A DNA stretch of 64,000 nucleotides from Odontesthes bonariensis (lineage: Eukaryota; Chordata; Actinopteri; Atheriniformes; Atherinopsidae): the NCBI RefSeq assembly GCF_027942865.1, contig NC_134507.1:34029711-34093710 (forward strand). Reading direction: 5' to 3'. Of this stretch, positions 44,025 through 53,735 are shown piece after piece. The stretch's first letter is position 1. Each line of letters opens with the position of its first letter. The translations under genes and the position numbers were made by a program. The notes below the pieces were generated by a model that was not told the DNA's origin, made no database searches, and was given only the letters and a program-made list of their open reading frames with translations.

Positions 44025-45707
44025 TTAATTCACTTCACAAAACTCAGCTGTGTCTCCAGTATCATAAACATAAACTCCAGCATAGAGCGGCTGAGTGAAT
44101 GTGGTCTGGACTCTGTGGAGGAGAGTCGTGGTTTCAGAGACGCTGTAGAAGGACAGAACACCTGCTCTGTGATCCAGGTACACTCCTACTCTGGAGGACT
44201 GAGGACCTGAGATGGAGGTTTTCATGTTGTTGAACCAAAATTCACAACTGTTTTGATAACAATCTAATGCCCAAGACTTGTCATTAAATCCAAATCCACC
44301 TTCATCCCCTGCTCTGCTGATGTTCTTGTATGCGACTGCTACATCAGCTCCTCCCCCTCTCATCTCCACCTCCCAGTAACAACGTCCAGTCAGACTCTCT
44401 CTGCTCAGGACCTGAAACCGATCTCTGAATCTGTCTGGATGACTAGAGTAAGACTGAGGTTGTGTCATTAATGTCACTTTTCTGTTCCCCTCTGACAGTA
44501 ACAGATAGGTGTTTGCTGTGTTTGGATCCAGTGTGATTTCACATGAATATTTTAAGAAGTCAGCTCTGCTCTTTGGTTCTGGTTCTGGTTCTGACAGTAA
44601 AACATCCACAACAGTAACTGTCAGTGAGGTGTTTTTCCATTCCTCTCTCAGGATGTCCTGTAGTTTATCTCTGAGCTCTGACACAGCTGCTGTCACATCC
44701 TCAAAGTGCCTCAGAGGACGGATATGGATGCTGGGTGAGTGTGTAGACTCACTGAGTGCTGACACTGAGGGGTAGTTGTGCAGAAAGTGGCTGTGATCCT
44801 CTGTGTGTGAGAGCTGCTTCAGCTCAGCATCTTTCCTCTTCAGCTCAGTGATCTCCTGCTCCAGCTTCTCCTGAAGCTCTTTGACTCGACTCACTTCAGC
44901 TTCCTGCTGGGATCTGATCTGCTGCTTCACATCAGAGCTTCTTTTCTGGATGAGACGGATCAGCTCAGTGAAGATCTTCTGGCTGTCCTCCACTGTTTTA
45001 TCAGCAGACTGATTGATGGCCTCCACCTCCTGCTGAAGCAGCTTCACATCTTTCTCTCTGTCCTGGATTCTCTGCTGGATCTGCTGCCGACTCCCCTCCA
45101 GCTCTCTCTGCCTCTCAGTCCTTTCTGCTGCAGCTGACACTGTGTCGTGGCCTTTATGTTCATCCACAGGGCAGAGATAACAGATAGACTTCTGATCAGT
45201 ACGGCAGAACATCTTCATCACCTCATCATGAACAGAGCAGATGTTCTCCTGGAGCTTCTTGGAGGGCTCCACCAGCTTGTGTTTCTTGAATGGAGCCACA
45301 TCATAATGAGGCTGAAGGTGTTTCTTACAGTAAGAGGCCAGACAGAATAAACAGGACTTGATGGCTTTCAGCTTTCTTCCAGAGCAGAAATCACAGGCCA
45401 CATCTTCAGCTCCAGCATAGCAGTGATCAGCAGGAGCAGCTTGGAGTCCAGTCTTCTTCAGCTGCTCCACTAAATCAGCTAACATGGTGCTTTTCTCCAG
45501 AATAGGTCTTGGTGTGAAAGTATTCATGCATTGAGGGCAGCTGTGAATTCCCTTCTTATTCTTTCCATTCCAGTAGCCTTTAATACAGTTCATGCAGTAG
45601 CTGTGTCCACAGGGAATAGTCACCGGCTCCTTCAGCACATCCAGACAGATCGAACAAGAGAAGCTTTCCAGGTCCAGTTTAACCATTTTCTTTGCCATTT
45701 CCTCCAT
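44025..45707 (-). CDS. finTRIM/TRIM16-like E3 ubiquitin ligase, copy 1
   Basis: Single-exon 560-residue protein. RING finger C18-x2-C21-x11-C33-x-H35-x2-C38-x2-C41-x15-C57-x2-C60 (C3HC4). B-box-like zinc segment 105-134, and B-box 2 from C157 to H187. Long coiled coil of about 195-300. PRY-SPRY (B30.2) from about 385 to the end, with LDPNTANTYLLLSEGNRKV, GRCYWEVEMRGGG and YLDHRAGVLSFYSV. RING-TRIM proteins ubiquitinate targets and the SPRY domain recognises ligands; fish finTRIM/TRIM16-like families are large and linked to antiviral immunity. Copy 1 differs from copy 2 mainly in SPRY (DCYQNSCEFWFNNMKTS; end YVYDTGDTAEFCEVN). Intact; transcribed outward from the inverted-repeat centre. Confidence 0.92.
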   Translation of the reverse strand: MEEMAKKMVKLDLESFSCSICLDVLKEPVTIPCGHSYCMNCIKGYWNGKNKKGIHSCPQCMNTFTPRPILEKSTMLADLVEQLKKTGLQAAPADHCYAGAEDVACDFCSGRKLKAIKSCLFCLASYCKKHLQPHYDVAPFKKHKLVEPSKKLQENICSVHDEVMKMFCRTDQKSICYLCPVDEHKGHDTVSAAAERTERQRELEGSRQQIQQRIQDREKDVKLLQQEVEAINQSADKTVEDSQKIFTELIRLIQKRSSDVKQQIRSQQEAEVSRVKELQEKLEQEITELKRKDAELKQLSHTEDHSHFLHNYPSVSALSESTHSPSIHIRPLRHFEDVTAAVSELRDKLQDILREEWKNTSLTVTVVDVLLSEPEPEPKSRADFLKYSCEITLDPNTANTYLLLSEGNRKVTLMTQPQSYSSHPDRFRDRFQVLSRESLTGRCYWEVEMRGGGADVAVAYKNISRAGDEGGFGFNDKSWALDCYQNSCEFWFNNMKTSISGPQSSRVGVYLDHRAGVLSFYSVSETTTLLHRVQTTFTQPLYAGVYVYDTGDTAEFCEVN

Positions 45708-46290
45708 TTAAGCAGAGCAGTGTGTGACTCTCAGAGCAGAAACACCGTCTGTGCTGTCTTACAAAACAAATTCCACCTCCTTTTATTGCAGCTGATCTTC
45801 ACTTAAGAGCTCCTCTACTGTCACACAATGGTTTCACACATCCTCCCACCTTCAGATCAGTTTGGGGAGGGAACAAGGAAGTTTCCTTCACTGAAAGGGA
45901 CAGTGCTGGTTTCACCTCAATCCTGCAGTAAAGTCAGGATTGTTCAAGGGCTTGTTGCATTATTCTTATTTGTTTTCTGTTGAAAACAAATAAGAATAAC
46001 CTTCCACTAAAAGTTGAACATGAAGAAAATCTGTTTTCTCTTTGTCTATCAGACCAACATTTTTAGATACGTTTAGCAGGCAGCTGTACAGGAAATGTAA
46101 ATGTTTCTGAATATTTTCATGCTTTTCATTTATATTTATATAATCAGCTCCAATCTGCAGAGGTTGATATTTATAAATCATAATCTTCTGCTGATAAGCT
46201 CACCTAAATCTTCTGACTGATGCATTCAAGTGCATGAAATGAAACATGAACTCTTGTTGTTCTGTTCCACGTATTGTTTAAGGGTCGTCA
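45708..46290 (-). promoter_or_regulatory. Upstream region of TRIM copy 1
   Basis: About 550 bp shared with the regions upstream of copies 2 and 3. It has a TATA-like ATAAAAGG about 75 bp before the ATG and a conserved CAGTGAAGGAAACTTCC block, whose GGAAACTTCC resembles a kappaB half and GAAGGAAACT an imperfect IRF site. Factor binding is inference only. This copy alone has the perfect hairpin at 45960-45999. Confidence 0.5.
45960..45999. repeat. Perfect 18-bp inverted repeat, 4-nt loop, left arm only
   Basis: TTATTCTTATTTGTTTTC, loop TGTT, then GAAAACAAATAAGAATAA. In the homologous positions upstream of copies 2 and 3 only the right half (AACAGAAAACAAATAAGAAT) exists and the left half is different sequence. 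Confidence 0.9.
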
Positions 46291-46830
46291 TAGGTACGAG
46301 TTTGGGTGGAGCAGGTAACAGTAAGGTGGAGTTTCCAGCTGACTCCTCAGTTTCAGTCGGCTTTGGAGGCTGCAGATGGAGAGGTAACTGTGCTGTTTAA
46401 TCTGCCACTTATTGATAAGTTAAAGTTTACAAAAAAATAATAATAAAAGGAAGAAGTTCCCTGAAAGCAGCATCAGTGTTACAGGTTGTGAGTCCTGTGA
46501 ACAAACTGACACAGTGTTATGTTACACATATTTAAACTTCTCTTTCCTCATGTTGTTGAAGCTGCCAAAGCCTCAGTGAAGCTTTCTCATGTCTCCCTGC
46601 AGTTTCAAAGCTGAAATCTGAAAACTAACACAAGAGGGCGCCTTCATCCTGCTCACAGGGATGCAGAGGAGGTCAAAGCTCCTGTTCTGTTCATTTACAC
46701 TGAACTCTGCCTGTGTTCTGGCCACTTTGACCCAGAACATCCTAGTTTATTTTAAATCCGTAATACATAAATATTACCTAAAGTGTCTTTCAAGTATTAA
46801 TGCCTTGTAGGCCTCATTGACCTGAGTTCA
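46291..46830. other. Arm sequence without recognised gene
   Basis: Mirrors 58840-59400. A CAGATGGAGAG|GTAACT donor-like site near 46380 could mark a non-coding first exon on the plus strand; not supported further. Confidence 0.35.
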
Positions 46831-46839
46831 TACAACTAA

Positions 46840-47390
46840 TTTCAGTAAACCCAAGAACACCCTCAGACAGAGACTGGTTCACCCAAAGGATTAAACACCC
46901 AAACACAAACTGGGTGGTGTCATGTATGCAGTGCAGCAAAGACTGTGCAGACCTCTTTATAGGAGAGACCAAACAACAGCTCCACAAGCATATGGCACAA
47001 CACAGGAGAGCCACCTCTTCAGGTCAAGACTCAGCAGTGCACCTTCATCTCAAGTAGAAGGGACACTCTTTTGAGGACAGTAATGTCCACATTCTAGACA
47101 GAGAGGACAGGTAGTTAGAGAGAGGAATCAAAGAAGCCAATCAATGTAAAACTGGGAAAAACATTGTTGAACAGAGGAGGTGGTCTCAGGTTTCACCTTC
47201 CCAGCACCTACAATGCAGCATTGTCTCTCCTCCAGAGGCAGTTTGACAATCATTCTCACCTTGGATTCTGTGACCAAAACTCACTCTGTCAGGCAGGTAG
47301 ACAATTCGGAGGTGATAAAGACACTAACGACATGCAGATTGGTGGGTATTCAGTGACACATGTGACGGTAACGACCCTCTGCGTATAAGC
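46840..47390 (+). pseudogene. Penelope-like element 3' fragment with GIY-YIG domain (left arm)
   Basis: Decayed plus-strand coding sequence. In shifting frames: CSKDCADLFIGETKQQLHKHMAQHRR (the FIGETK is the YIG-type motif of the GIY-YIG nuclease of Penelope-like retroelements), SSGQDSAVHLHLK, NVHILDREDR, then LNRGGGLRFHLPSTYNAAL and RQFDNHSHLG. Stops and frameshifts interrupt it. An identical counterpart is at 58285-58830 in the right arm, so it predates the inverted duplication. Confidence 0.75.
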
Positions 47391-47430
47391 TTATACATGT
47401 AGTTCAGACAAAAGAAGATGGTGTAACTCA

Positions 47431-47833
47431 GGCTACGGCTACACGAAAACGAAACGAGGTTTTTTTTGAAAACGGGTACGAAAATTCTTGCGACCACACG
47501 GAAACGTGCTGCTGTAAAGACTCAGGTCCAGACGAAAATGGATGAAAACGATGAAACGATGCAGTACACACGCCACTGTGTCACGCCACGCTGTGAGACA
47601 ATAGAGAAGTGTTAAAATTGGCTCACGGCGTCAACGTGTGACTGACGCAAAAACGTTTTAGCTGTAACAATGGAAACGAAACGAGGCCGTTTTCAAACTT
47701 TCCCACTCTGGAACCCGTTTTCAAAAACTATCGTTTTGGGGTAGTGGGAACGCCGGCTCCGTGTGGCCGCGACAGCGAAACGATAAGAAAAAGTATCGTT
47801 TACAGTGAAAAACGTTTTCGTGTAGCCGCAGCC
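47431..47833. mobile_element. 403-bp MITE present only in the left arm
   Basis: Ends GGCTACGGCTACACGAAAAC and CGTTTTCGTGTAGCCGCAGCC-like, flanked by TCA (47428-47430 and 47834-47836). The right arm keeps the uninterrupted site TGTGTGAGTTACACC (about 58239-58253), with a single TGA. Internal sequence is rich in AAACGA/TCGTTT repeats. Superfamily not certain. Confidence 0.9.
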
Positions 47834-47864
47834 TCACACAATATTAAAAGCCATTCAGTCCCTC

Positions 47865-47997
47865 CCTCCTTTATTGTAGGTGACCTGGGCTCAAATCCCC
47901 TACATGAAAGGTAATACCTCCAGTTGGGGTCCTTAGGAAAGACCCCCTTACCCTACCTGTAAGTTGCTTTGGATAAAAGTTTCTGCCATATACATAT
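47865..47997 (+). mobile_element. tRNA-derived SINE fragment (left arm)
   Basis: GTAGGTGACCTGGGCTCAAA...AGTTGCTTTGGATAAAAGTTTCTGCCA: degenerate box B, core, and the GGATAAAAG(C)GTCTGC tail typical of fish SINEs with an L2/V-like end. Related copies at 54895-55062 and, inverted, 58084-58215. Confidence 0.7.
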
Positions 47998-48050
47998 GGT
48001 CACAAACTGGGCAGTGATAGAAAGAACTACAAAATTTCTGTAGAAATTTT

Positions 48051-48334
48051 GATGGATGCCAATGAAGCTACTACCCGCTGAGAGACAGAGGCTGTCATTT
48101 TATTGTCATGTTGTATTGTGAGTAGACATAACACAGTGGCTGGCATAAACCTGTTAAAACAGATGAACAGAGTTCATTTGAGAGGAAACCGTGAGGCCAA
48201 GCACAATGAGGGGAATATTTGGTGAAAGAGGACAAAAATACCTACATTGTGAAGTATATTTTGTCTAGGTGCAGCAGACATTTTGGATGTGAGAGAAGTT
48301 TATTTGAGTTATTTTGGTATTAATTTCGAGCTTG
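48051..48334 (+). repeat. TRIM-flank module fragment
   Basis: Continues beyond the inverted arm with sequence also found at 55120-55800 and 62220-62745 (TGAGAGACAGAG, AACCTGTT.., GAGGCCAAGCACAATGA, GCAGCAGACATTTTGGATGTG). It ends abruptly where the LTR at 48335 inserted. Confidence 0.7.
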
Positions 48335-48744
48335 TGTAAAAATTGGCTTTGTTCTTAGACATTATAAATGAAATAGTCTCTGTACTTTTCCATGATGACC
48401 TAAAGTGATCCAGGAATGGGAAGACAAAACAATTGGGAAAGCCTGGGAAAGCAAGGCCAGATTCACACACACACATTGTTTTGGCTGATCCAGAGAATAT
48501 GACGAAGCATGTTGAACCTACTCATGTCCAATCATACTCGGTCGAGTGTGAGTCCAACCTATGAGGCTATAAATACAAATGATACCCGGAAATCGAGGCT
48601 CAGTCTGACAGACTTCCTGCGGGAGCTCTGTTCCACTGAGTCCAGCGCTGATATGCTTGACATGTGACTATCAATAAACACTTTATTTAACTTGAGATTC
48701 CTCCGGCTTGTTATAGAGCTGCCATTGAAAGAATCGATCTAACA
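48335..48744 (+). mobile_element. Retroviral-type LTR, second copy (solo or 3')
   Basis: About 410 bp from TGTAAAAATTGGCTTTG to ..GATCTAACA. Homologous to the LTR at 1956-2497, with a TATA-like CTATAAATA (about 48568) and AATAAACAC poly(A) signal (about 48673). No primer-binding site follows, so it is a solo or 3' LTR. Sequence after it does not continue the interrupted module directly. Confidence 0.75.
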
Positions 48745-48850
48745 GGAGGCAGATTTAGTTTTCAGACAGCTCAACTCTGCAGGTTTTTTACCTCTTCTGA
48801 AGTCCAACAGCTGTACGAGAGTTCATGTCTCATGTCATATACTTAGGCTA

Positions 48851-49354
48851 GGCGTCCACTATTCCGGCACGTCAACGTAACTCGCCGGATTGGATGCCTA
48901 GTTGTCGCCGTGTTGCTACTACAGTGGGTGTGTGGGGCGTGTATGGCTCTGGGGGAAAGTAAATAACTTGTGATTTTAACCAACCGAAGTTTCTCCCTCT
49001 AAAAATTTGGGTTTTGGAGGGAAATTAATGTGTATGAATCGTCACCAATGGAACATTATTTCATATTGTACCATGGATCCAGATCTGCGAGCGAGGAGAG
49101 CTGCTGTGCTGCTGCTGCTGCTGCGACACAGGAGAACACATGATCTACTGTCATTGGATAACGCACTCCGTCTGCCGTGGCAAATTTGCATAAAGTCCGG
49201 CCGAGCCCAACTTTTTGACGTGCCGCGGGTCCGCCGCTCGCCGTGCCGGAATCCCAGCATGCTTTGCGAGCATGGCGACAACGATCGGCCGGATTTCATT
49301 GAAAATGAATTGAATGCGTTGGATACGGCTTGACGTGCCGGAATAGTGGACGCC
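48851..49354 (+). mobile_element. Harbinger-like MITE with short ORF
   Basis: Inverted ends GGCGTCCACTATTCCGGCAC / GTGCCGGAATAGTGGACGCC, with TA on both sides (3-bp target not resolved). The ORF at 49007-49333 from its third Met (about 49073) reads MDPDLRARRAAVLLLLLRHRR, like a Harbinger nuclease N-terminus; the rest is missing. Confidence 0.75.
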
Positions 49355-49369
49355 TACCGTTACTCTGCT

Positions 49370-50930
49370 CTGAGGTCATTTGAGGGGAAACTGTGAGGCC
49401 AAGCACAATAAAGGTGACATTGGGTGAAAGAGGACAAAAATACCTACATTTTGAAGTATAATTTGTCAAGGTACAGCAGAAATTTTGGATGTGAGAGAAG
49501 TTTGTTTGAATTGTTTAGGTATTCATTTTGAGCTTGTCAAAGAAGAGTGTGAGACCCCATGACAGCAGAGTGAGAGGAGTCCTGATTTTTCCTAAAATTT
49601 AAACTGCCATTGTGTCAAAGCTATAAAATATATCAAAAAACCCCTTAGTTCAATTAAAGTTGAGTCTTTCTTGGCCTGTTTAAACTTTGAATGATATCTC
49701 TATGATAAATTATGGCTGAGTTATGAGGCCTCCAAATAAGGCTACTTTTGTTGCATTATATATGAATTTTAATGCATTTCCAATGGACCAAAATTCACAG
49801 TATTTCCCAATTTTCCGGGAATCTGTTTGAGTAATGAGACAGAAAAGTCATAGCACACTAGTCCCTATCGGTGGACACGTTGGGATATGCTATTTATCCC
49901 GGTCGGACCGCGCGGGACTAGTTCTTTGCCAAATTCCTGACGGAAACAGGAGAATAATAAGTTTGCACAATAGAAATATGTGTGCCTTGATGACTTTGGT
50001 ATTGGCACCCATAATAATTGTATTTATTTTCACTGAGGCTTGTGTAAACCACTGATTCTATATAGTTTAAACTGGGTTTTCATTACTGAACTGATCTCAT
50101 TCATCTGATGACACTCCTTAACTGTCACTGTTGAGAATGAGATTAAAGTCCCTAAAATTATTTATAGTTTAGAAAGAAATTGTTAGATTATTAGAAATGG
50201 TTGTTTTTAATGTTCATCGTGAGGAGTCATTGTTGTGCTGAAGGAGTTTGTCCAACTTTGGGGTTGAGTTAATGTCTGAAATCATGGGGGATGGATGGTG
50301 ACATTCCCGTCCCTTTGTCTTTCAAATCAGTGCAACTGATTCAGGTCTTTGGCTGCATGGATGTGATTATCATGCAGGAGTCTTTAGGTCAGTTTGTGAT
50401 CTGTGTGAAGCCTCAGTTGAAAGAAACAGTCGTTAGCAGAGATGTTTCTCAGAGTACAGCTGTTTATCTTCTATCACCACTTTTTGTCTTCTACACCTTT
50501 GTCTGTCCCCACACAGGTTACATTTCAAACCTCAACCATCTGAGCTGTGAAACATCTTCTGCTTCAGATACTGATCAAAGATAGAAGTTCTGAAATGATC
50601 TCCCACTCCTTATAAATATACTAAAATCCCTGCGGTGGTTTAGAGTTCAGGTTTTTTTGGCATCAGATGGACCCTGATGTTGTCAGAGTACCGTCACATT
50701 ATTCTGCTGTTTATGTTGTTTGTGTTTTCAGTGTGAACAAGAGTGGACAGAACACCAAAGGAACTCCATCTTAAGATGCAGCTTATTTTATACACAGTGA
50801 CAAAGAGACAAAGAGGGTTTCTATCAGGCTCAACCTGAAGACGCCAGTCAGTATACAGAGCTCGAAAGATAGATGATGATCAAACATGTCTGATGCAGTC
50901 TTAAGGAACCTTTAATCAGTAATATCTACA
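49370..50930 (+). repeat. Directly repeated TRIM-flank module, copy upstream of TRIM 2
   Basis: About 1.5 kb, collinear with 55610-57600 on the same strand. Landmarks: CCCTATCGGTGGACA (49861), ATTTATCCCGGTCGGACC (49893), GATGGTGACATTCCCGTCCC (50293), CATCTTAAGATGC (50766), CAAACATGTCTGATGCAGTC (50881). Frames 50291-50584 and 56562-56825 are homologous but have no domain. Confidence 0.8.
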
Positions 50931-51491
50931 TCTACATACGACAGTTCATGTTTCATGTCATGCACTTGAATGCATCAGTCAGAAGATTTAGGTGAGCCTC
51001 TCAGCACAAGATCATGATTTATAAATATCAACCTCCGCAGAGCAGGGCTGATTATATAAATATAAATGAAAAGCATGAAAATATTCAGAAACATTTACAT
51101 TTCCTGTACAGCTGCCTGCTAAACGTATCTAACAATGTTGGTCTGATAGATGCAGAGAAAACAGATTTTCTTCATGTTCAACTTTCAGTGGAAGGTTAAT
51201 GAATGAATCTTTCCCTTCAACAGAAAACAAATAAGAATAATGCAACAAGCCCTTGAACAATCCTGATTTAACTGCAGGATTGAGGTGAAACCAGCACTGT
51301 CCCTTTCAGTGAAGGAAACTTCCTTGTTCCCTCCCCAAACTGATCTGAAGGTGGGAGGATGTGTGAAACCATTGTGTGACAGTAAAGGAGGTCTTTAGTA
51401 AAGATCAGCTGCAATAAAAGGAGGTGGAATTTGTTTTGTAAGACAGCACAGACGGTGTTTCTGCTCTGAGAGTCACACACTGCTCTGCCAA
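50931..51491 (+). promoter_or_regulatory. Upstream region of TRIM copy 2
   Basis: Homologous to 59400-59969 and inverted 45708-46290. TATA-like ATAAAAGG at about 51414, 78 bp before the ATG. The conserved block CAGTGAAGGAAACTTCC lies at about 51307-51323. Confidence 0.5.
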
Positions 51492-53174
51492 ATGGAGGAA
51501 ATGGCAAATAAAATGGTTAAACTGGACCTGGAAAGCTTCTCTTGTTCGATCTGTCTGGATGTGCTAAAGGAGCCGGTGACTATTCCCTGTGGACACAGCT
51601 ACTGCATGAACTGTATTAAAGGCTACTGGAATGGAAAGAATAAGAAGGGAATTCACAGCTGCCCTCAATGCATGAATACTTTCACACCAAGACCTATTCT
51701 GGAGAAAAGCACCATGTTAGCTGATTTAGTGGAGCAGCTGAAGAAGACTGGACTCCAAGCTGCTCCTGCTGATCACTGCTATGCTGGAGCTGAAGATGTG
51801 GCCTGTGATTTCTGCTCTGGAAGAAAGCTGAAAGCCATCAAGTCCTGTTTATTCTGTCTGGCCTCTTACTGTGAGGAACACCTTCAGCCTCATTATGATG
51901 TGGCTCCTTTCAAGAAACACAAGCTGGTGGAGCCCTCCAAGAAGCTCCAGGAGAACATCTGCTCTGTTCATGATGAGGTGATGAAGATGTTCTGCCGTAC
52001 TGATCAGAAGTCTATCTGTTATCTCTGCTCTGTGGATGAACATAAAGGCCACGACACAGTGTCAGCTGCAGCAGAAAGGACTGAGAGGCAGAGAGAGCTG
52101 GAGGGGAGTCGGCAACAGATCCAGCAGAGAATCCAGGACAGAGAGAAAGATGTGAAGCTGCTTCAGCAGGAGGTGGAGGCCATCAATCAGTCTGCTGATA
52201 AAACAGTGGAGCACAGCCAGAAGATCTTCACTGAGCTGATCCATCTCCTCCAGAAAAGAAGCTCTGATGTGAAGCAGCAGATCAGATCCCAGCAGGAAGC
52301 AGAAGTGAGTCGAGTCAAAGAGCTTCAGGAGAAGCTGGAGCAGGAGATCACTGAGCTGAAGAGGAAAGATGCTGAGCTGAAGCAGCTCTCACACACAGAG
52401 GATCACAGCCAGTTTCTACTCAACTACCCCTCAGTGTCAGCACTCAGTGAGTCTACACACTCACCCAGCATCAATATCCGTCCTCTGAGGTACTTTGAGG
52501 ATGTGACAGCAGCTGTGTCAGAGCTCAGAGATAAACTACAGGACATCCTGAGAGAGGAATGGAAAAACACCTCACTGACAGTCACTGTTGTGGATGTTTT
52601 ACTGTCAGAACCAGAACCAGAACCAAAGAGCAGAGCTGACTTCTTAAAATATTCATGTGAAATCACACTGGATCCAAACACAGCAAACACATATCTGTTA
52701 CTGTCAGAGGGGAACAGAAAAGTGACATTAATGACACAACCTCAGTCTTACTCTAGTCATCCAGACAGATTCAGAGATCGGTTTCAGGTCCTGAGCAGAG
52801 AGAGTCTGACTGGACGTTGTTACTGGGAGGTGGAGATGAGAGGGGGAGGAGCTGATGTAGCAGTCGCATACAAGAACATCAGCAGAGCAGGGGATGAAGG
52901 TGGATTTGGATTTAATGACAAATCTTTGGCATTAGATTGTTACAAAAACCAGAATGAATTTTGGTACAACAACATGGAAACCTCCATCTCAGGTCCTCAG
53001 TCCTCCAGAGTAGGAGTGTACCTGGATCACAGAGCAGGTGTTCTGTCCTTCTACAGCGTCTCTGAAACCATGACTCTCCTCCACAGAGTCCAGACTACAT
53101 TCACTCAGCCGCTCTACGCTGGAGTTAGATTTTGGGAATCTGGAGCCACAGCTGAGTTGTGTAAAGTGAAATAA
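51492..53174 (+). CDS. finTRIM/TRIM16-like E3 ubiquitin ligase, copy 2
   Basis: Single exon, 560 residues, same RING (C18 to C60), B-boxes (105-134; 157-187), coiled coil and PRY-SPRY as copy 1, with all zinc ligands present. Most differences from copy 1 are conservative up to residue 480. The SPRY differs in two clusters: LALDCYKNQNEFWYNNMETS, and the last residues GVRFWESGATAELCKVK, both in positions expected for SPRY variable loops. It also has Asn for Lys at residue 6 and Glu for Lys at residue 128. Intact frame, so probably expressed, with different ligand specificity from copy 1 as an inference. Confidence 0.92.
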   Translation: MEEMANKMVKLDLESFSCSICLDVLKEPVTIPCGHSYCMNCIKGYWNGKNKKGIHSCPQCMNTFTPRPILEKSTMLADLVEQLKKTGLQAAPADHCYAGAEDVACDFCSGRKLKAIKSCLFCLASYCEEHLQPHYDVAPFKKHKLVEPSKKLQENICSVHDEVMKMFCRTDQKSICYLCSVDEHKGHDTVSAAAERTERQRELEGSRQQIQQRIQDREKDVKLLQQEVEAINQSADKTVEHSQKIFTELIHLLQKRSSDVKQQIRSQQEAEVSRVKELQEKLEQEITELKRKDAELKQLSHTEDHSQFLLNYPSVSALSESTHSPSINIRPLRYFEDVTAAVSELRDKLQDILREEWKNTSLTVTVVDVLLSEPEPEPKSRADFLKYSCEITLDPNTANTYLLLSEGNRKVTLMTQPQSYSSHPDRFRDRFQVLSRESLTGRCYWEVEMRGGGADVAVAYKNISRAGDEGGFGFNDKSLALDCYKNQNEFWYNNMETSISGPQSSRVGVYLDHRAGVLSFYSVSETMTLLHRVQTTFTQPLYAGVRFWESGATAELCKVK

Positions 53175-53735
53175 ATGTATTTAGTCAGTTTGTTGCTGAG
53201 AGTTCATTGCTGTGATGTCTCTGCGCTGCTGTTCTTTTTTTAATTTGCTGCTTTTTCCTGTGTTTGTGCAGCCATGGAGGATATCACTGCTAATGATGAG
53301 TTTGATTCATAGAAATATTTCTCCACTTGAAAATCCAGACTTCTCTGAGCTCTAAATATTAGTTGGATCCTTGTGTTGATGTATTTGTATGTTGTTGTTT
53401 CTGTTCCACTTCATGGAGCCAAACAGAGAAACCAGCAGACCTTCCTTTATCACAGATTATTTTCAAATCCCATCACTTTGTAAATGTGAAAATAATTCTG
53501 TAGTTTGACTTACTTTGATTTGTTTCAGAGATCAAATGTTGTTGCTGTTTTCTAAATCAACCAACAAATGAGGAAGTCTGTTCTGAGGTGTTCATTTCCA
53601 AGATCAGAATAAATCATGAGATCAGTTATCATGTTTAATGTGACAACAAATTAAAGTTTTTTGAGAAATTCCACTTTATTGTTCTGACATTTATTCTTTA
53701 ACAGTGAGGAACTATTTATAGATGGCTCATAACAA
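53175..53735 (+). other. TRIM copy 2 3' UTR and flank
   Basis: Shared with the 3' flanks of copies 1 and 3 (CCATGGAGGATATCACTGCT; GTTGGATCCTTGTGTTGATG). Several AATAAA-like signals. Homology to the other copies fades at about 53735. Confidence 0.6.

Larger units (their letters stand above)
41197..48050. repeat. Left arm of a large inverted duplication
   Basis: Reverse complement of about 58030-64000. Matching landmarks: 47164-47388 (plus) equals 58285-58509 (minus); 46814-47014 (minus) equals 58657-58857 (plus); the TRIM genes at 44025-45707 and 59970-61648; 43194-43481 (plus) with 62149-62436 (minus); 41197 with the last base of the window. Arm length is at least 6 kb; the outer end of the right arm lies beyond the window. 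Confidence 0.9.

Noticed and set aside
51849..52690. Antisense ORFs in the TRIM genes (such as MAFMFIHRAEITDR.. and MFAVFGSSVISHEYF..), conserved at all three copies
   Set aside because: They are exact shadows of the conserved RING/B-box/SPRY coding strand. Their conservation follows from the sense protein, and they have no domain or signal of their own.
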